Source of the DNA: Tremella fuciformis
Taxonomy: Eukaryota; Basidiomycota; Tremellomycetes; Tremellales; Tremellaceae
Length of the DNA: 64,000 nucleotides
Direction: 5' to 3'
NCBI GenBank assembly: GCA_032768795.1
Contig: CP136496.1
Location: 1,488,001 to 1,552,000, forward strand
Shown: piece by piece, positions 47,171 to 56,310 of the stretch
How the letters are laid out: every line of letters starts with the position of its first letter
Numbering within the stretch: the first letter of the stretch is position 1
Made by a program: the position numbers and the translations under genes
The notes under the pieces: model-generated
Told to the model about the DNA's origin: nothing
The model's input: the letters and a program-made list of their open reading frames with translations, nothing else
Databases searched by the model: none

Positions 47171-47566
47171 ATGAACACCTCCAAGTCATCAACTCGCCAC
47201 TCGTCCAAGACCTCTCGACGTGCCAAGACCGCTGCTCACCCCTACGTGGAGTCACAAGACCAGGATGACGAGGACGGCACATTCATGAGTCGCTCCACGT
47301 CGGAAAGGGTGTCGACCCAAAATGATGAGGACGCAGCCGCCAGGGGCTTCTCTTCAGATGACGATGCCGTGTATTGCCCCGCGCTGAAATACCCTATCAA
47401 CACAAACGATCCACCCCAAATAAGTACTCAGGCGCCTGATGGCACTCGGACGCCTGATGTCACGGCTATGCCTCCCGATATCACTTGGGGAGACAGCTCA
47501 CAGATCCAAACTTTGACACCTCAAATTACGATCCGGCCGGAGGAGGTGACCCCACCGAGTCGATTT
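47171..47566 (+). pseudogene. 5' half of orphan gene split by retrotransposon
   Basis: The frame from MNTSKSSTRHSS runs 132 codons and enters the LTR after the codons for SRF; in the LTR it meets a stop within a few codons. The half is Ser/Thr/Asp-rich (SSDDDAVYCPALKYP, DVTAMPPDITWGDS). The 3' half lies beyond the element at 54527-54811. Counting one copy of the 4-bp duplication, the two halves are in the same frame and would make a protein of about 226 residues, so the insertion is the only visible lesion. Function unknown; it belongs to the disordered-protein island. A truncated product could still be made. Confidence 0.7.
47563..47566. repeat. Target-site duplication ATTT (left)
   Basis: The four bases ATTT precede the left LTR and recur directly after the right LTR, as expected from integration of a Ty3-type element. 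Confidence 0.7.
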
Positions 47567-47764
47567 TGTCGGGGTCGGTGAACGCGAGTTGGTATGTGAG
47601 TGACTGCCTTGCTGGTCGACTGATATGCCAGGATGAGTTACCAGGTGACAGATGAATAATACATTCTTCGAAGAAGGTATCCTCTCCTTCTCAGTCTGTA
47701 TATGTAGAGTTCTCACAGGTAGTCGGCTACTACGGACATGTCCGTGATGACGTATTCCATTACA
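47567..47764 (-). repeat. 3' LTR of the chromovirus
   Basis: 198 bp, TGTCGGGG...CATTACA on the plus strand; indistinguishable by eye from the copy at 54325-54522. In element orientation it begins TGTAATGG and ends CCCCGACA. Confidence 0.95.
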
Positions 47765-47779
47765 GTCGCCTCCTCCTTT
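47765..47779 (-). other. Polypurine tract of the chromovirus
   Basis: In element orientation AAAGGAGGAGGCGAC directly precedes the 3' LTR, the position and composition expected for the plus-strand primer. Confidence 0.7.
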
Positions 47780-47984
47780 GTGCTCGGGCGTCGCGACCGA
47801 GCCTAGCGACAGGGCGTCTCCTTGACGACGGTCGTGAGGGTGTCGACATGAGAACTGCAGAGTAGGGCGTGCAGTGACGGGCGCGGTGATATATGAACCA
47901 GCCAGGTTGGGCGCCCGTTCTTCGTCCATCTCTCTTCTTTCTTGAATCCTCGAGCGACACCCCAACTTGCCAAGTACGTTAACG

Positions 47985-48912
47985 ATGCCTGCTCGTATCT
48001 ACACCGCCGCAGACGTGTCTGTATCCCCTCCTGCCTCGTACGCCATCGTCGATGCCAACGACGATTCGACTACATACCGCATAGGCAACGGTAGAACGTA
48101 CCGAGCGCGACATGTCGGCTTTGACGGGACCCTCACTCAAGCCAAGAATCGGGCGGCGGTACGTGGCAGCTACTGAGTGGTATTCGCTGACCAGCAGGAT
48201 CTCTCCAACCAGCTATCTTCAACCTTAGCGGCGATGTCGGTTGATGAAGCTGGCCGGCACCGAGCCCATGTGATGCGCACGGCCGTGGCGTTCATAGCAG
48301 CGTGGGACGGTCGGCTGAGGATCGTAAGGGCCGCCGACAGTAAGTCTATTCCGCGATTACACAGCTTATTACCAGAGTGTAATGCCTGCGAAAAGGCTGG
48401 CAAGCCTTGTGTCGTAGCCGCTATTGTACTCCAGGGAGGCGGTTCCCGCGCAGTTTCCTCGCAAGTACTGTTTCGTTCCTGCCAGCTACGCTTACCTCAG
48501 CTGCGTGCGTTGTCACTCCCAGCATGGAGTTTCTTGCGACATCCAACTCGGTCTTGCCCTAGGCAAACGTCCTCGGGGCACCGTTCGTGAAAGTGCCTGG
48601 CAGGAACTGGGCTCGACTCTGCAGGATCTACGAAGCGAGCTGTCGTCTACTGACCGCATGACCGCCCATGACAAGAAGCGATGGAAGGGGTACATCGGGC
48701 GAGCCTTGTTTGTACGTTAGCATATTCGGTCCCTTACGGTTGCTAATTGGTAGATAGTCGACGGATTCCAGGTCAAGACGGAGCACAGGTCTCCCAAAAG
48801 GCCAGTTGACTATTCCAAGTATAGAGGCCGCGGTGGCTATGCACAGGAGTCGGACCCATCCGACGACGAGCCGACCGATCAGGAGGACGCAGAGGCCGAT
48901 GACGATGCGTAG
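47985..48912 (+). CDS. Cys-rich gene antisense inside the retrotransposon
   Basis: Five exons (47985-48158, 48195-48339, 48376-48425, 48466-48711, 48754-48912) encode 257 residues on the strand opposite to gag-pol, between pol and the 3' LTR. All introns are 36-42 nt with GT-AG ends and good donors (gtacgt, gtaagt), and all phases fit. A TATA-like gatatatg lies about 95 bp upstream of the ATG. The centre has regularly spaced Cys: CNACEKAGKPC, then YCF, then SCVRCHSQHGVSC (C-x2-C-x6-C-x6-C-x10-C-x2-C-x7-C), which looks like a zinc-binding module. A helical region follows (WQELGSTLQDLRSELSS, DKKRWKGYIG), then an acidic tail (SDDEPTDQEDAEADDDA). No family recognised. Introns on this strand would not be removed from the element's own RNA, so the gene can be copied intact by retrotransposition. 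Confidence 0.75.
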
Positions 48913-49035
48913 TAGGTGTTGTAGATTGGCGCTTCCTTCCTCTTCCGGGGTGTGTTGTAAATGATTATGCGTCCTCTTGCATGTAAAGACCGTCGCGTAG
49001 TTGGAACAACGAGTGTGGGTTATTAACAGGTACGC

Positions 49036-52000
49036 TCACGCGTACCTGTTAGGTACGAATCTCTTTCTCCTACTCTGGCTCTCCGAGCTTGAGTAGGCGT
49101 CGTACATGGTGGTGAAGGCAGGGTCGCTTTCCACCTCTGCCGCTGGTTCCCATGTACTGTCACTGATAGGCCATCCTATCCACTTGATACGGTAGTGTTT
49201 GGAGGTAATCCCCTGTTTGTCCTTGACCATTCGTTCGTCAAGGATCGCCTCGTAGGTATAGCCGTTGTCATCTAACACTATGTCGCTGACGGGCGACTGC
49301 GTAGGTTGTAACTGGCTAGTACTTGCTTCCTCTGAGGTGTAGAAGGGCTTCAGGTATTCCACGTTGATCACGTCGTGGATCCTGTAGGACTCGGGGAGGT
49401 GCAGCTTGTACGCGTTGTCGTTGACCTTTGCTGCCACCTTGAATGGTCCTAACCACCGGTTATCTAGTTTGGCTGACGTCCTAGCTCCTTTGTAGTTTCG
49501 AGCAGAAAGTAAGACTAGGTCGCCCACTTTGAAAGTCTGTAACCGGCGTTTACGGTCATATTGTCGCTTGTTCTGTGCCCGTGCGTGCTTGATCTGTTCT
49601 TGAAGGTACTTGAATCTTTCAAATATCCTGCGTGTATACGTCACCCCCTCCTCGCTTTCGTGCGAGGAACTTCCCAATGGGTCTGTCATATTCTGCCTAG
49701 GGGTGTAGCCGTACCAAGCATCGTAGGGGGTCATTCTGGTGGTTCCGTGCACCGTGGTGTTGTATACGAATTCTGCTGTAGGAAGCAGCACGGACCAGTC
49801 ATCCTGTTCGTAGTTGGCATATACGCGTAGGTACTGTCCCAGCCACTTGTTGACTATCTCGGTTTGCCCATCCGTTTGTGGGTGGTACGCGGTAGAGAAC
49901 TTGAGGTCACAGCCAAGCTTACTGGTTACTGTGCGCCAGAAAGCTGACACGTACTGTGCTCCTCTGTCCGAGATGATACGGTCTGGTAACCCCGTTCTTG
50001 GGTAGACTTTCGTAAGAAACGCCTCCGCCAGGGTAGGGGCGTCGAGCTTGTCGATAGGTATAAAGATCGCCGCCTTCGTTAGCTGGTCTACCCAGACACT
50101 GATGTTGGTATAGCCCTTGGAGTCCGGTAGTTTGGTGATGTAGTCGGTAGATACAGTTGACCAGGGTCGTTCTGCCACAGGTATGTCTAGCAGTAATCCT
50201 GGTTGTAGTTGGTTGGTATGTTTGGTCTTTTGGCACGTTCCGCAATGCTTTACCCATGTTTTGACGTCTCGTCGCATCCTCGGCCACCAGAATCTTGCAA
50301 GTAGCCTGGATGTGGTCTTGGCCACCCCCGGGTGGCCAGCCGTCGGTAGGTTATGAGCCCATATGAGGACCGTGGTTCGTTGCTTCTCGGGCACGATAGG
50401 TAGGTCGTGGTAGTAGAAGAGGCCGTCCTTGTGTTTGTATTCTTCGGGATGGCTCTCCGTAAGAGCCACGTATTTTTGTTGTTCGTGCACATCCATGGCG
50501 CCCTTAAAGTCTTCTTGAGCCATAGGGTCCTTGTATTCGACCCTAGTTGCCAGGTACTGTGCTGAAGAAAGCAACGCCTTGAAGTTGTGCGCGTTGAGTT
50601 CTGGTGACAAGGTGGTTGCTTTGGTGTCCGTAGGTCGATAGTCTGGTCGTCTGGACAGGGCATCCGGCTTGGTAGCTTGTTTGCCTGGCCTATATTGGAT
50701 GACAAAGTCGAAATCGGCCATGTACTCGCTCCATCTAGCTTGCCTCCTTGTCAATTGCTTGGTGGTTAAGAAGTACTCTAGGCTTCTGTGATCGGATAGT
50801 ACGACCACTCGTACTCGGGTACCTTCGAGGTAATGTCGCCAACTCTTGAATGCGTACACGATGGCTAGGAACTCCTTGTCGTGAACTGGATAGTTGAGTT
50901 CTGCCGGATCCATCTTCCGAGAAGCATATGCGATGGGTCTGGTCGTACCATCTGGGTAGGTGTGTGACAGGATCGCACCCAGAGCGTAGTCCGACGCGTC
51001 CGTTTCTAGTAATAGGGGAAGATTTGGGTCGTAGTGGCTGAGTACGGGAGCCGTAGTCATCGCTCGCTTGAGAGAATCGAAAGCGTCCTGCTGTTTGGGT
51101 CCCCATTGGAAGGGCGTTCCCTTCTTGGTTAAGTCGTGTAAGGATTTGGCTATTACCGAAAAGTTCCTGATGAATCTGCGGTAGAAGTTGGCGAACCCTA
51201 CAAACGACTGTGTCTCCTTCAAGTTCGTAGGCGTGGGCCAGTCTTGTACCGCCTCCACCTTCTTTGGGTCCATCTTGATGCCGTTTTTGTTAAGAACGAA
51301 ACCCAGGAACTCCACCTCGTTGCTGTGGAATTGGCATTTCGAGAGTTTGGCGAATAGCTTATACTCTCGTAGTCGTCGCAGGACTTCCTGTACGTGGCGG
51401 GTATGGTGTTCCAGATCCTTGGAGTACACCAATATATCGTCGAGGTATACAGCCACGTACTTGTCGAGTAGGTCGTGGAAGACGTGGTTGATAAATAGCT
51501 GGAACGAGCCTGGTGCGTTGCAGAGCCCGAAGGGCATGACCAGGTACTCGTATTGTCCGAAGGGTGTCCGGAAGGCTGTCTTCCACTCATCCCCCTCCGC
51601 TATGCGGACGAGGTTGTATGCTCCCCGTAGGTCTAACTTGGTAAACACGGTCGACCCACGTATTTGGTCGATTACGTCGCCTATCAGGGGCAAAGGGTAT
51701 TTGTTCTTGATTGTCATGGCGTTGAGCTTGCGGTAATCGACGCATAATCGCAGACTTCCGTCCTTCTTTTTGACGAATAGGACTGGTGCTCCTGCGGGGG
51801 ATCGTGACTCTCTGATGAAGCCTTTATCCAGGTTTTCTCGCAGGTACGCCATTAGTTCTTCCCTTTCTCGTGGGCTAAGTGCGTAGATAGGCCCAGCTGG
51901 TGGTACCTTGTCCGAGCTCAGTTGGATGGCATGGTCGAATTGCCGATGTTCTGGTAGTTTATCGGCCTGTCCTTTATCGAATACGTCCTTGTAGTGTGCA

Positions 52001-54288
52001 TATTCGGCAGGTAGCTCTGTCTCAGTAGGCGGTTCCGCCGTCGTAATGGCGGTGTAGAGCCACGCAGTGGCCTGGTCTGACGTCTTGTCTGTTGTGTCCC
52101 GTGGTGCTAGAGTTCTCGCGCTCCAGTCTACCACAGGCTGCACTTTGTCCAGAAAGGGCATGCCTAAGATCAAGTGTGCTATGCGTATCGGGGAGACTAT
52201 GAAGTCGGCGTGATAAGGTTCGAATCCCCTTCCCAGTAGGACGGTGAGCTGTACTCGGTGGGTTAAGAGTCCGTACTCGGATACCCTGCCATCCGCCATT
52301 ACCAATGGCGTTGGTCGTTTGAGTTTTGTCATGGGGAGGTGATGTCGAGCCACATACTCGTCGTCGACAAAGTTGGACGTCGCTCCCGTATCTAGGAGGG
52401 CCCTAGCGGTCTCTCCAGGGATTTGTGATAGGCCAATTGGGACGTTGAACAGCCTTGTAGGCGTTTCATAATTGGCGCGTACGCCGTCCTCTTTTGATGT
52501 TCTTTTGGACCCTTCGAGGGGTTCCGTTTTGGTTAAGTACAAGGCAGACGGATCTGCCCTGCACGTCGCCTTCCTAATGTAATTGCGTACTACGTTCTGT
52601 GTTTTAGCTACATACGTCTTCTGTTCCGCCTGTTCAGGCGTCAAATTCTTCTCGTTCCCCCCTTGAATTTCTTGATAGCCTAGATCCGGTATCACCTTGT
52701 GTAGACCTTTGTATTTGGCCATTACCCGGTTGAAACTGTCTCTCAAGTTTCTTTTCTGGGGCTCGCTTGGTGGAGTGAGTCTGACGTTCACTCTCTCTGT
52801 CGCCATCGAACCTTCTTGGCTGTTGACGTCTGCGTAATTGCCTGTTACGTGGTTCTCTGTGGTCTGATCGGTTGTGTCGGTTTGGGCTACGTTGATCCGG
52901 TGTGGCGGTAACTTGTTCTGTGGTCGAGTCCAACAGTTGTTGATCGTGTGGCCCATTTTCCCACAATAGGTGCAAGCTCCTGCCTCTATACGGGCCTTAC
53001 GTTCTTCCTCCGAGAGAGGTCCTCTCGGCTGTTGCGTGAACGTCCTGCCACTTTGAGGCTTAGGGGTTGTAGACTTGTTCGTCGTGCGTGGTGGTGACTC
53101 TCTGTTACTTGCAGTGTCCAATCCCGCTTTTGGGCGGAAATGCCCTCGTACTTGTTGACTAGGGGTGTTGAATCGGGTATTTCCTTGGTGTCGGCCCGGC
53201 GGGTTTGGTCCCTGAAATGGGTGCTTGGGGTGCAACGCACGGACTTCTCGGTCTGCGTCGTCAATAGACAGGGTACGCTCGACTAGGTCGTTGAAGTCGC
53301 TGAATGTAGGGCGTGGTCGTTGCGTCATGAGTTCGCGTTGCAGGTACTCACGCAATCCCTTATAAAAGGCCATGCACTGCGTATCCGGTGACTGATTGGT
53401 CCGTGCTAGGATAGTACGGAACTTTACTACGTACTCAGAGGCCGACATGTTGCCTTGTCTGAGTCGGTCCAGTTCGAAGTAGGCCGAGAATTCCTCATGG
53501 TGACGGCCAAAGGTTCGTCGAAGCTCGGTCATAAACCCTACCAGGGTGGTAGGTTCTTGATTGTTGTCGACTAGGCCAGTGTACCACTGCTCCGCCTCGT
53601 CGCGTAGGTAGCCAGAAGCAAAGATCACTTTGAGCTCTTCGGTCGGGTAGATAGGTGCTGCGATTCGCAGGTATCTTTCGACTTGGTGCACAAAAGCATC
53701 CAGCTTCAGTCGGTCTAAATCGCCTCTAAAGACATCCGGCTTCTTGATATTCTTGGCGGCCTCGGCGGCCACTTTGATGTCCACGGGTTGATTCAGCCCC
53801 GTAGTTGTCATGTACGGTTCTGTAGTCGACGTCCTCGGCTGTGTAGGTTCTCGGACAGGCTGTCTTCGTGCCTGCTCCATCTGTTGGAGCTGCATCTCGA
53901 TCCTAGTTCGTTGGTCGAGTAGCTCTTGATACGTGGGACCTTGGCTAAGGTGCGGGGGATTGCCCCGCACAAAAGGGGTAACTCGGGGAATTTCTTCCTC
54001 CGCTAGTCGAGTTGATAGATAGTGCGAACCATGTACTCCGTTCGTATCCACCGTGTACGTAGTCGGTGGAGCCTCGAGTGGAGCGGTTCTCGAGTCGCTG
54101 TTGCCAGTCGTCGGCTGTTCTTCGAGTGGTTGCTCGAGGTTGGACAACGGCGACGAGCGAGTAGTAGGTGACAAAGGTTGAGGGTGTATCTGAAGGCTTG
54201 TGTCTCTGTTATCGGCAGGTAGGGCCACCTGGGCGTCGATTCCCGGCGCTCCTCCTGTTGGATTCTGTCTCGTAGGTCTTCCTGACAT
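49036..54288 (-). CDS. Gag-Pol polyprotein of chromovirus
   Basis: One uninterrupted frame of 1,750 residues from the ATG just inside the 5' LTR; the frame is also open back through the LTR, but that part is non-coding. Domains with rough positions: capsid-like region (residues 200-330), CCHC knuckle CTYCGKMGHTINNC (about 438), aspartic protease LLDTGATSNF (about 630), reverse transcriptase with YLDD (about 947), RNase H ETDASDYALGA (about 1095), integrase HHCC finger (about 1320-1360), DDE core (STDYI, ISDRGAQY, TEIVNKW; about 1380-1475), GPF module (WLGPFKV) and a chromodomain (YRIKWIGWPISDSTWEP, about 1700). Gag and Pol are fused without a frameshift, as in Tf1-like elements. The chromodomain probably steers integration to marked chromatin. 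No damage is visible. Confidence 0.97.
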   Translation of the reverse strand: MSGRPTRQNPTGGAPGIDAQVALPADNRDTSLQIHPQPLSPTTRSSPLSNLEQPLEEQPTTGNSDSRTAPLEAPPTTYTVDTNGVHGSHYLSTRLAEEEIPRVTPFVRGNPPHLSQGPTYQELLDQRTRIEMQLQQMEQARRQPVREPTQPRTSTTEPYMTTTGLNQPVDIKVAAEAAKNIKKPDVFRGDLDRLKLDAFVHQVERYLRIAAPIYPTEELKVIFASGYLRDEAEQWYTGLVDNNQEPTTLVGFMTELRRTFGRHHEEFSAYFELDRLRQGNMSASEYVVKFRTILARTNQSPDTQCMAFYKGLREYLQRELMTQRPRPTFSDFNDLVERTLSIDDADREVRALHPKHPFQGPNPPGRHQGNTRFNTPSQQVRGHFRPKAGLDTASNRESPPRTTNKSTTPKPQSGRTFTQQPRGPLSEEERKARIEAGACTYCGKMGHTINNCWTRPQNKLPPHRINVAQTDTTDQTTENHVTGNYADVNSQEGSMATERVNVRLTPPSEPQKRNLRDSFNRVMAKYKGLHKVIPDLGYQEIQGGNEKNLTPEQAEQKTYVAKTQNVVRNYIRKATCRADPSALYLTKTEPLEGSKRTSKEDGVRANYETPTRLFNVPIGLSQIPGETARALLDTGATSNFVDDEYVARHHLPMTKLKRPTPLVMADGRVSEYGLLTHRVQLTVLLGRGFEPYHADFIVSPIRIAHLILGMPFLDKVQPVVDWSARTLAPRDTTDKTSDQATAWLYTAITTAEPPTETELPAEYAHYKDVFDKGQADKLPEHRQFDHAIQLSSDKVPPAGPIYALSPREREELMAYLRENLDKGFIRESRSPAGAPVLFVKKKDGSLRLCVDYRKLNAMTIKNKYPLPLIGDVIDQIRGSTVFTKLDLRGAYNLVRIAEGDEWKTAFRTPFGQYEYLVMPFGLCNAPGSFQLFINHVFHDLLDKYVAVYLDDILVYSKDLEHHTRHVQEVLRRLREYKLFAKLSKCQFHSNEVEFLGFVLNKNGIKMDPKKVEAVQDWPTPTNLKETQSFVGFANFYRRFIRNFSVIAKSLHDLTKKGTPFQWGPKQQDAFDSLKRAMTTAPVLSHYDPNLPLLLETDASDYALGAILSHTYPDGTTRPIAYASRKMDPAELNYPVHDKEFLAIVYAFKSWRHYLEGTRVRVVVLSDHRSLEYFLTTKQLTRRQARWSEYMADFDFVIQYRPGKQATKPDALSRRPDYRPTDTKATTLSPELNAHNFKALLSSAQYLATRVEYKDPMAQEDFKGAMDVHEQQKYVALTESHPEEYKHKDGLFYYHDLPIVPEKQRTTVLIWAHNLPTAGHPGVAKTTSRLLARFWWPRMRRDVKTWVKHCGTCQKTKHTNQLQPGLLLDIPVAERPWSTVSTDYITKLPDSKGYTNISVWVDQLTKAAIFIPIDKLDAPTLAEAFLTKVYPRTGLPDRIISDRGAQYVSAFWRTVTSKLGCDLKFSTAYHPQTDGQTEIVNKWLGQYLRVYANYEQDDWSVLLPTAEFVYNTTVHGTTRMTPYDAWYGYTPRQNMTDPLGSSSHESEEGVTYTRRIFERFKYLQEQIKHARAQNKRQYDRKRRLQTFKVGDLVLLSARNYKGARTSAKLDNRWLGPFKVAAKVNDNAYKLHLPESYRIHDVINVEYLKPFYTSEEASTSQLQPTQSPVSDIVLDDNGYTYEAILDERMVKDKQGITSKHYRIKWIGWPISDSTWEPAAEVESDPAFTTMYDAYSSSESQSRRKRFVPNRYA

Positions 54289-54309
54289 ACCTGTCGTCCA
54301 CAAGTATGG

Positions 54310-54322
54310 GAAGAATGTATTA
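54310..54322 (-). other. Putative self-primer binding site
   Basis: Two bases inside the 5' LTR lies, in element orientation, TAATACATTCTTC. Its perfect 13-nt complement GAAGAATGTATTA occurs inside the LTR itself (54415-54427), about 35 nt after a TATA-like catataca. This matches the Tf1/sushi mode, in which the RNA 5' end folds back to prime reverse transcription. No tRNA-type site starting TGG is present at the LTR edge. Confidence 0.6.
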
Positions 54323-54324
54323 AC

Positions 54325-54522
54325 TGTCGGGGTCGGTGAACGCGAGTTGGTATGTGAGTGACTGCCTTGCTGGTCGACTGATATGCCAGGATGAGTTACC
54401 AGGTGACAGATGAATAATACATTCTTCGAAGAAGGTATCCTCTCCTTCTCAGTCTGTATATGTAGAGTTCTCACAGGTAGTCGGCTACTACGGACATGTC
54501 CGTGATGACGTATTCCATTACA
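54325..54522 (-). repeat. 5' LTR of the chromovirus
   Basis: 198 bp and the same as the 3' LTR by eye. In element orientation it carries a TATA-like catataca (plus-strand 54450-54470) that should serve as the promoter. Confidence 0.95.
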
Positions 54523-54526
54523 ATTT
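54523..54526. repeat. Target-site duplication ATTT (right)
   Basis: Second copy of the 4-bp duplication flanking the element. Confidence 0.7.
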
Positions 54527-54811
54527 GACATATCCTCTCCAAATTTCTTGCCATCCCAGTATGATCCGGCAACCTCTGGGATCAAAATCTGGCATGGCCC
54601 AACCGCGTCGTATTGGGTCAGCAATCCCGCAATTATTATCCATGACGCCCACACGGGCCGTCCACACGTGGTCGAGCAGCCGCAGCCGTATCAGCCGGTA
54701 CAGGTATCGGACTCCACGTTTACTCCAGCAGACTACCGGGACAACAGCTACATGGAGGCCACATCGTCTGTCCATAGATCCTCTGGTACCGATCGCTATC
54801 CGAGTCAGTGA
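54527..54811 (+). pseudogene. 3' half of orphan gene split by retrotransposon
   Basis: A 94-codon frame in the same phase as the 5' half at 47171-47566. It starts immediately after the target duplication and ends at a TGA at 54809-54811. It holds QYDPATSGIKIW (54557-54592), the box also seen as LFDPATGKTIPVW in the gene at 6953-7444, followed by NPAIIIHDAHTG and a Gln/Pro/Tyr stretch. No promoter of its own is evident, though the LTR could drive transcription outward. Without the element the gene would read through. Confidence 0.7.
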
Positions 54812-55554
54812 AGCCGACCAACGGCTTTCCCGTCCACTGATCATCATCCCGATCGCCCGCCCAGGCTTCTTCGTACTAGTCAACCTAGCCATGCACCGCT
54901 TTCATGTACTCCTTTGCATCCCGTCTATCAGAGTCCGTGTCTCGTGTTGAGGGGAGTTACACGCCGGCCGGTGCGGCTTTGCCTACAAGTCCTTCCAAGG
55001 CAAACCTCGCATCAAGGGGCGTAGCGTTTCACCCATCAGGTTGACGCAGTCTGACTTCATGCCACTGCTCACTCGGCGCCAGGAGCTCCTGGTCACCAGG
55101 GCGCGTCTTTCATGTATAAGTCAAACTGGTCGTTGAGGGACCAGCGACACACGCGGTGACTGTGCAAGGAATTGGGGGGAAACCGTTCAGTCCGTGCGAC
55201 ACTTGGACAACGGTCGCTTCCGTCCGAGGTCAATCGGTGCTTGACCAGGAAACGGAGCACTTGCTTTGCGACCCGCTTCGTGATCAGAAGTCGCGGTCTG
55301 ACTTGGTCTGGACGCTTCTTTATGCTTCCGTGCGTTTCGCCGCCTTTGCGCCACACCTGCGAGAAGCAGAAAGCACGGTGAGCTGTTTTGTCCGAGCCTT
55401 CTGCCGCTCCTTTTGGACGGAGCTGACTAAAACGCAGACGTGTCTGCCTCACAAGCCCCAGCCTGACGCTGCTTGATATGTGAAGACTGTCAATTCATAG
55501 TACTCCTACCACTTGTCAACCTCACAAAGGTCCAGTTTGCCGAAATTCCAACCC
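54812..55554. other. Intergenic, no supported gene
   Basis: About 740 bp with short frames on both strands, none supported. The next gene's frame extends upstream of its ATG only to a non-ATG codon. Confidence 0.4.
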
Positions 55555-56310
55555 ATGGACTCGCCCAAAACCGCCCCATACGAGTGGCTCACATTCGCAG
55601 CCGCCAGTGGGCCCCCGGCGGCTCCCTGGACCCCGGAGAAACTCGCTGAATATCGCGAGCTGTTTGAAGCGGGACGATCGTTCGAGGATGACAATGACTA
55701 CTACATGCCCGAGCCGCAGACAACGCAGGAGCAACCCCCTGAGAAGGATACAGCGGCAACCACCCGAACCTCACCTGACAGTCGCCTGACTGCAAGACGC
55801 CTTCTCTCCCGCCCTCCGAGCTCGTCACGCGGTGGGAGAGTACTGCGGCCCGAAGCAGACTCCTTCGATCCGCCAACCCGGCGCTCCACCGCCCCGGCAA
55901 CCTCAAGCCCTCTGAGGAACGTTGCCACGCTCTCCGGCAGGACCCCTAATCCCGAACCGATTCCGAGCATGAGCCCGAGGCCCCCTCAGACGCATGACAC
56001 CGGTCTAACGATGTTTGCCATAGAGCAGGGGTCGGAAGACTTACGGCGGCGGCACACCTGGGGAGAGGCGTCTGACAGCCAGACCTTACAAGCTACCGCC
56101 TCAACGGTTCATGGCGCGGTATCAACTGCACCTAGGCGACCAGTTTTGAAGCATACCATCACTCCGCGATCATGGAAGCGAATAGCTCCTCCTCAACCCA
56201 GTCCTGAGGGTGACGCGAAAGCAGCGGCCTTTCCGCTGCTTGGGACCGCGTTACACAAGTCCGCGGCCCAGAGTGAGAAGACCGATGCCTCTGACGGTTC
56301 TTCCGCTTGA
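55555..56310 (+). CDS. Disordered orphan protein
   Basis: A single-exon frame of 251 residues. The N-terminal 50 residues look partly ordered and aromatic (APYEWLTFAAASG, APWTPEKLAEYRELFEAGRS) with an acidic segment FEDDNDYYMPEP; the rest is Ser/Pro/Thr/Arg-rich with many SP/TP sites (TSSPLRNVATLSGRTPNPEP). A short hydrophobic patch GLTMFAIEQGSEDLRRRHTW lies in the middle. No domain known. The WTPEKLAEYRELFEAGRSFE helix resembles the start of a small helical hairpin but has no paralogue in the window. Confidence 0.55.
   Translation: MDSPKTAPYEWLTFAAASGPPAAPWTPEKLAEYRELFEAGRSFEDDNDYYMPEPQTTQEQPPEKDTAATTRTSPDSRLTARRLLSRPPSSSRGGRVLRPEADSFDPPTRRSTAPATSSPLRNVATLSGRTPNPEPIPSMSPRPPQTHDTGLTMFAIEQGSEDLRRRHTWGEASDSQTLQATASTVHGAVSTAPRRPVLKHTITPRSWKRIAPPQPSPEGDAKAAAFPLLGTALHKSAAQSEKTDASDGSSA

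Larger units (their letters stand above)
47567..54522 (-). mobile_element. Young Ty3-type chromovirus LTR retrotransposon
   Basis: Full-length element, 6,956 bp, transcribed on the minus strand. Its parts in order of transcription are: 5' LTR (54325-54522), primer site (54310-54322), gag-pol (54288 to 49036), a 1.27-kb 3' segment carrying an antisense gene (47985-48912), a polypurine tract (47765-47779) and the 3' LTR (47567-47764). The LTRs have TG...CA ends and look identical by eye; gag-pol is intact; flanking duplication is ATTT. These features suggest a recent, possibly still active, insertion. Reverse transcriptase, integrase with a GPF module, and a C-terminal chromodomain place it among chromoviruses. 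The 1.27-kb segment after pol is unusually long. It interrupts a host orphan gene in its coding sequence. Confidence 0.95.

Noticed and set aside
52217..52229. tRNA B-box-like ggttcgaatcccc
   Set aside because: Lies inside gag-pol coding sequence with no matching A box or cloverleaf.
54289..54654. Extension of the gag-pol frame through the 5' LTR
   Set aside because: The frame is open by chance across the LTR and flanking host DNA; translation should begin inside the element at 54288.
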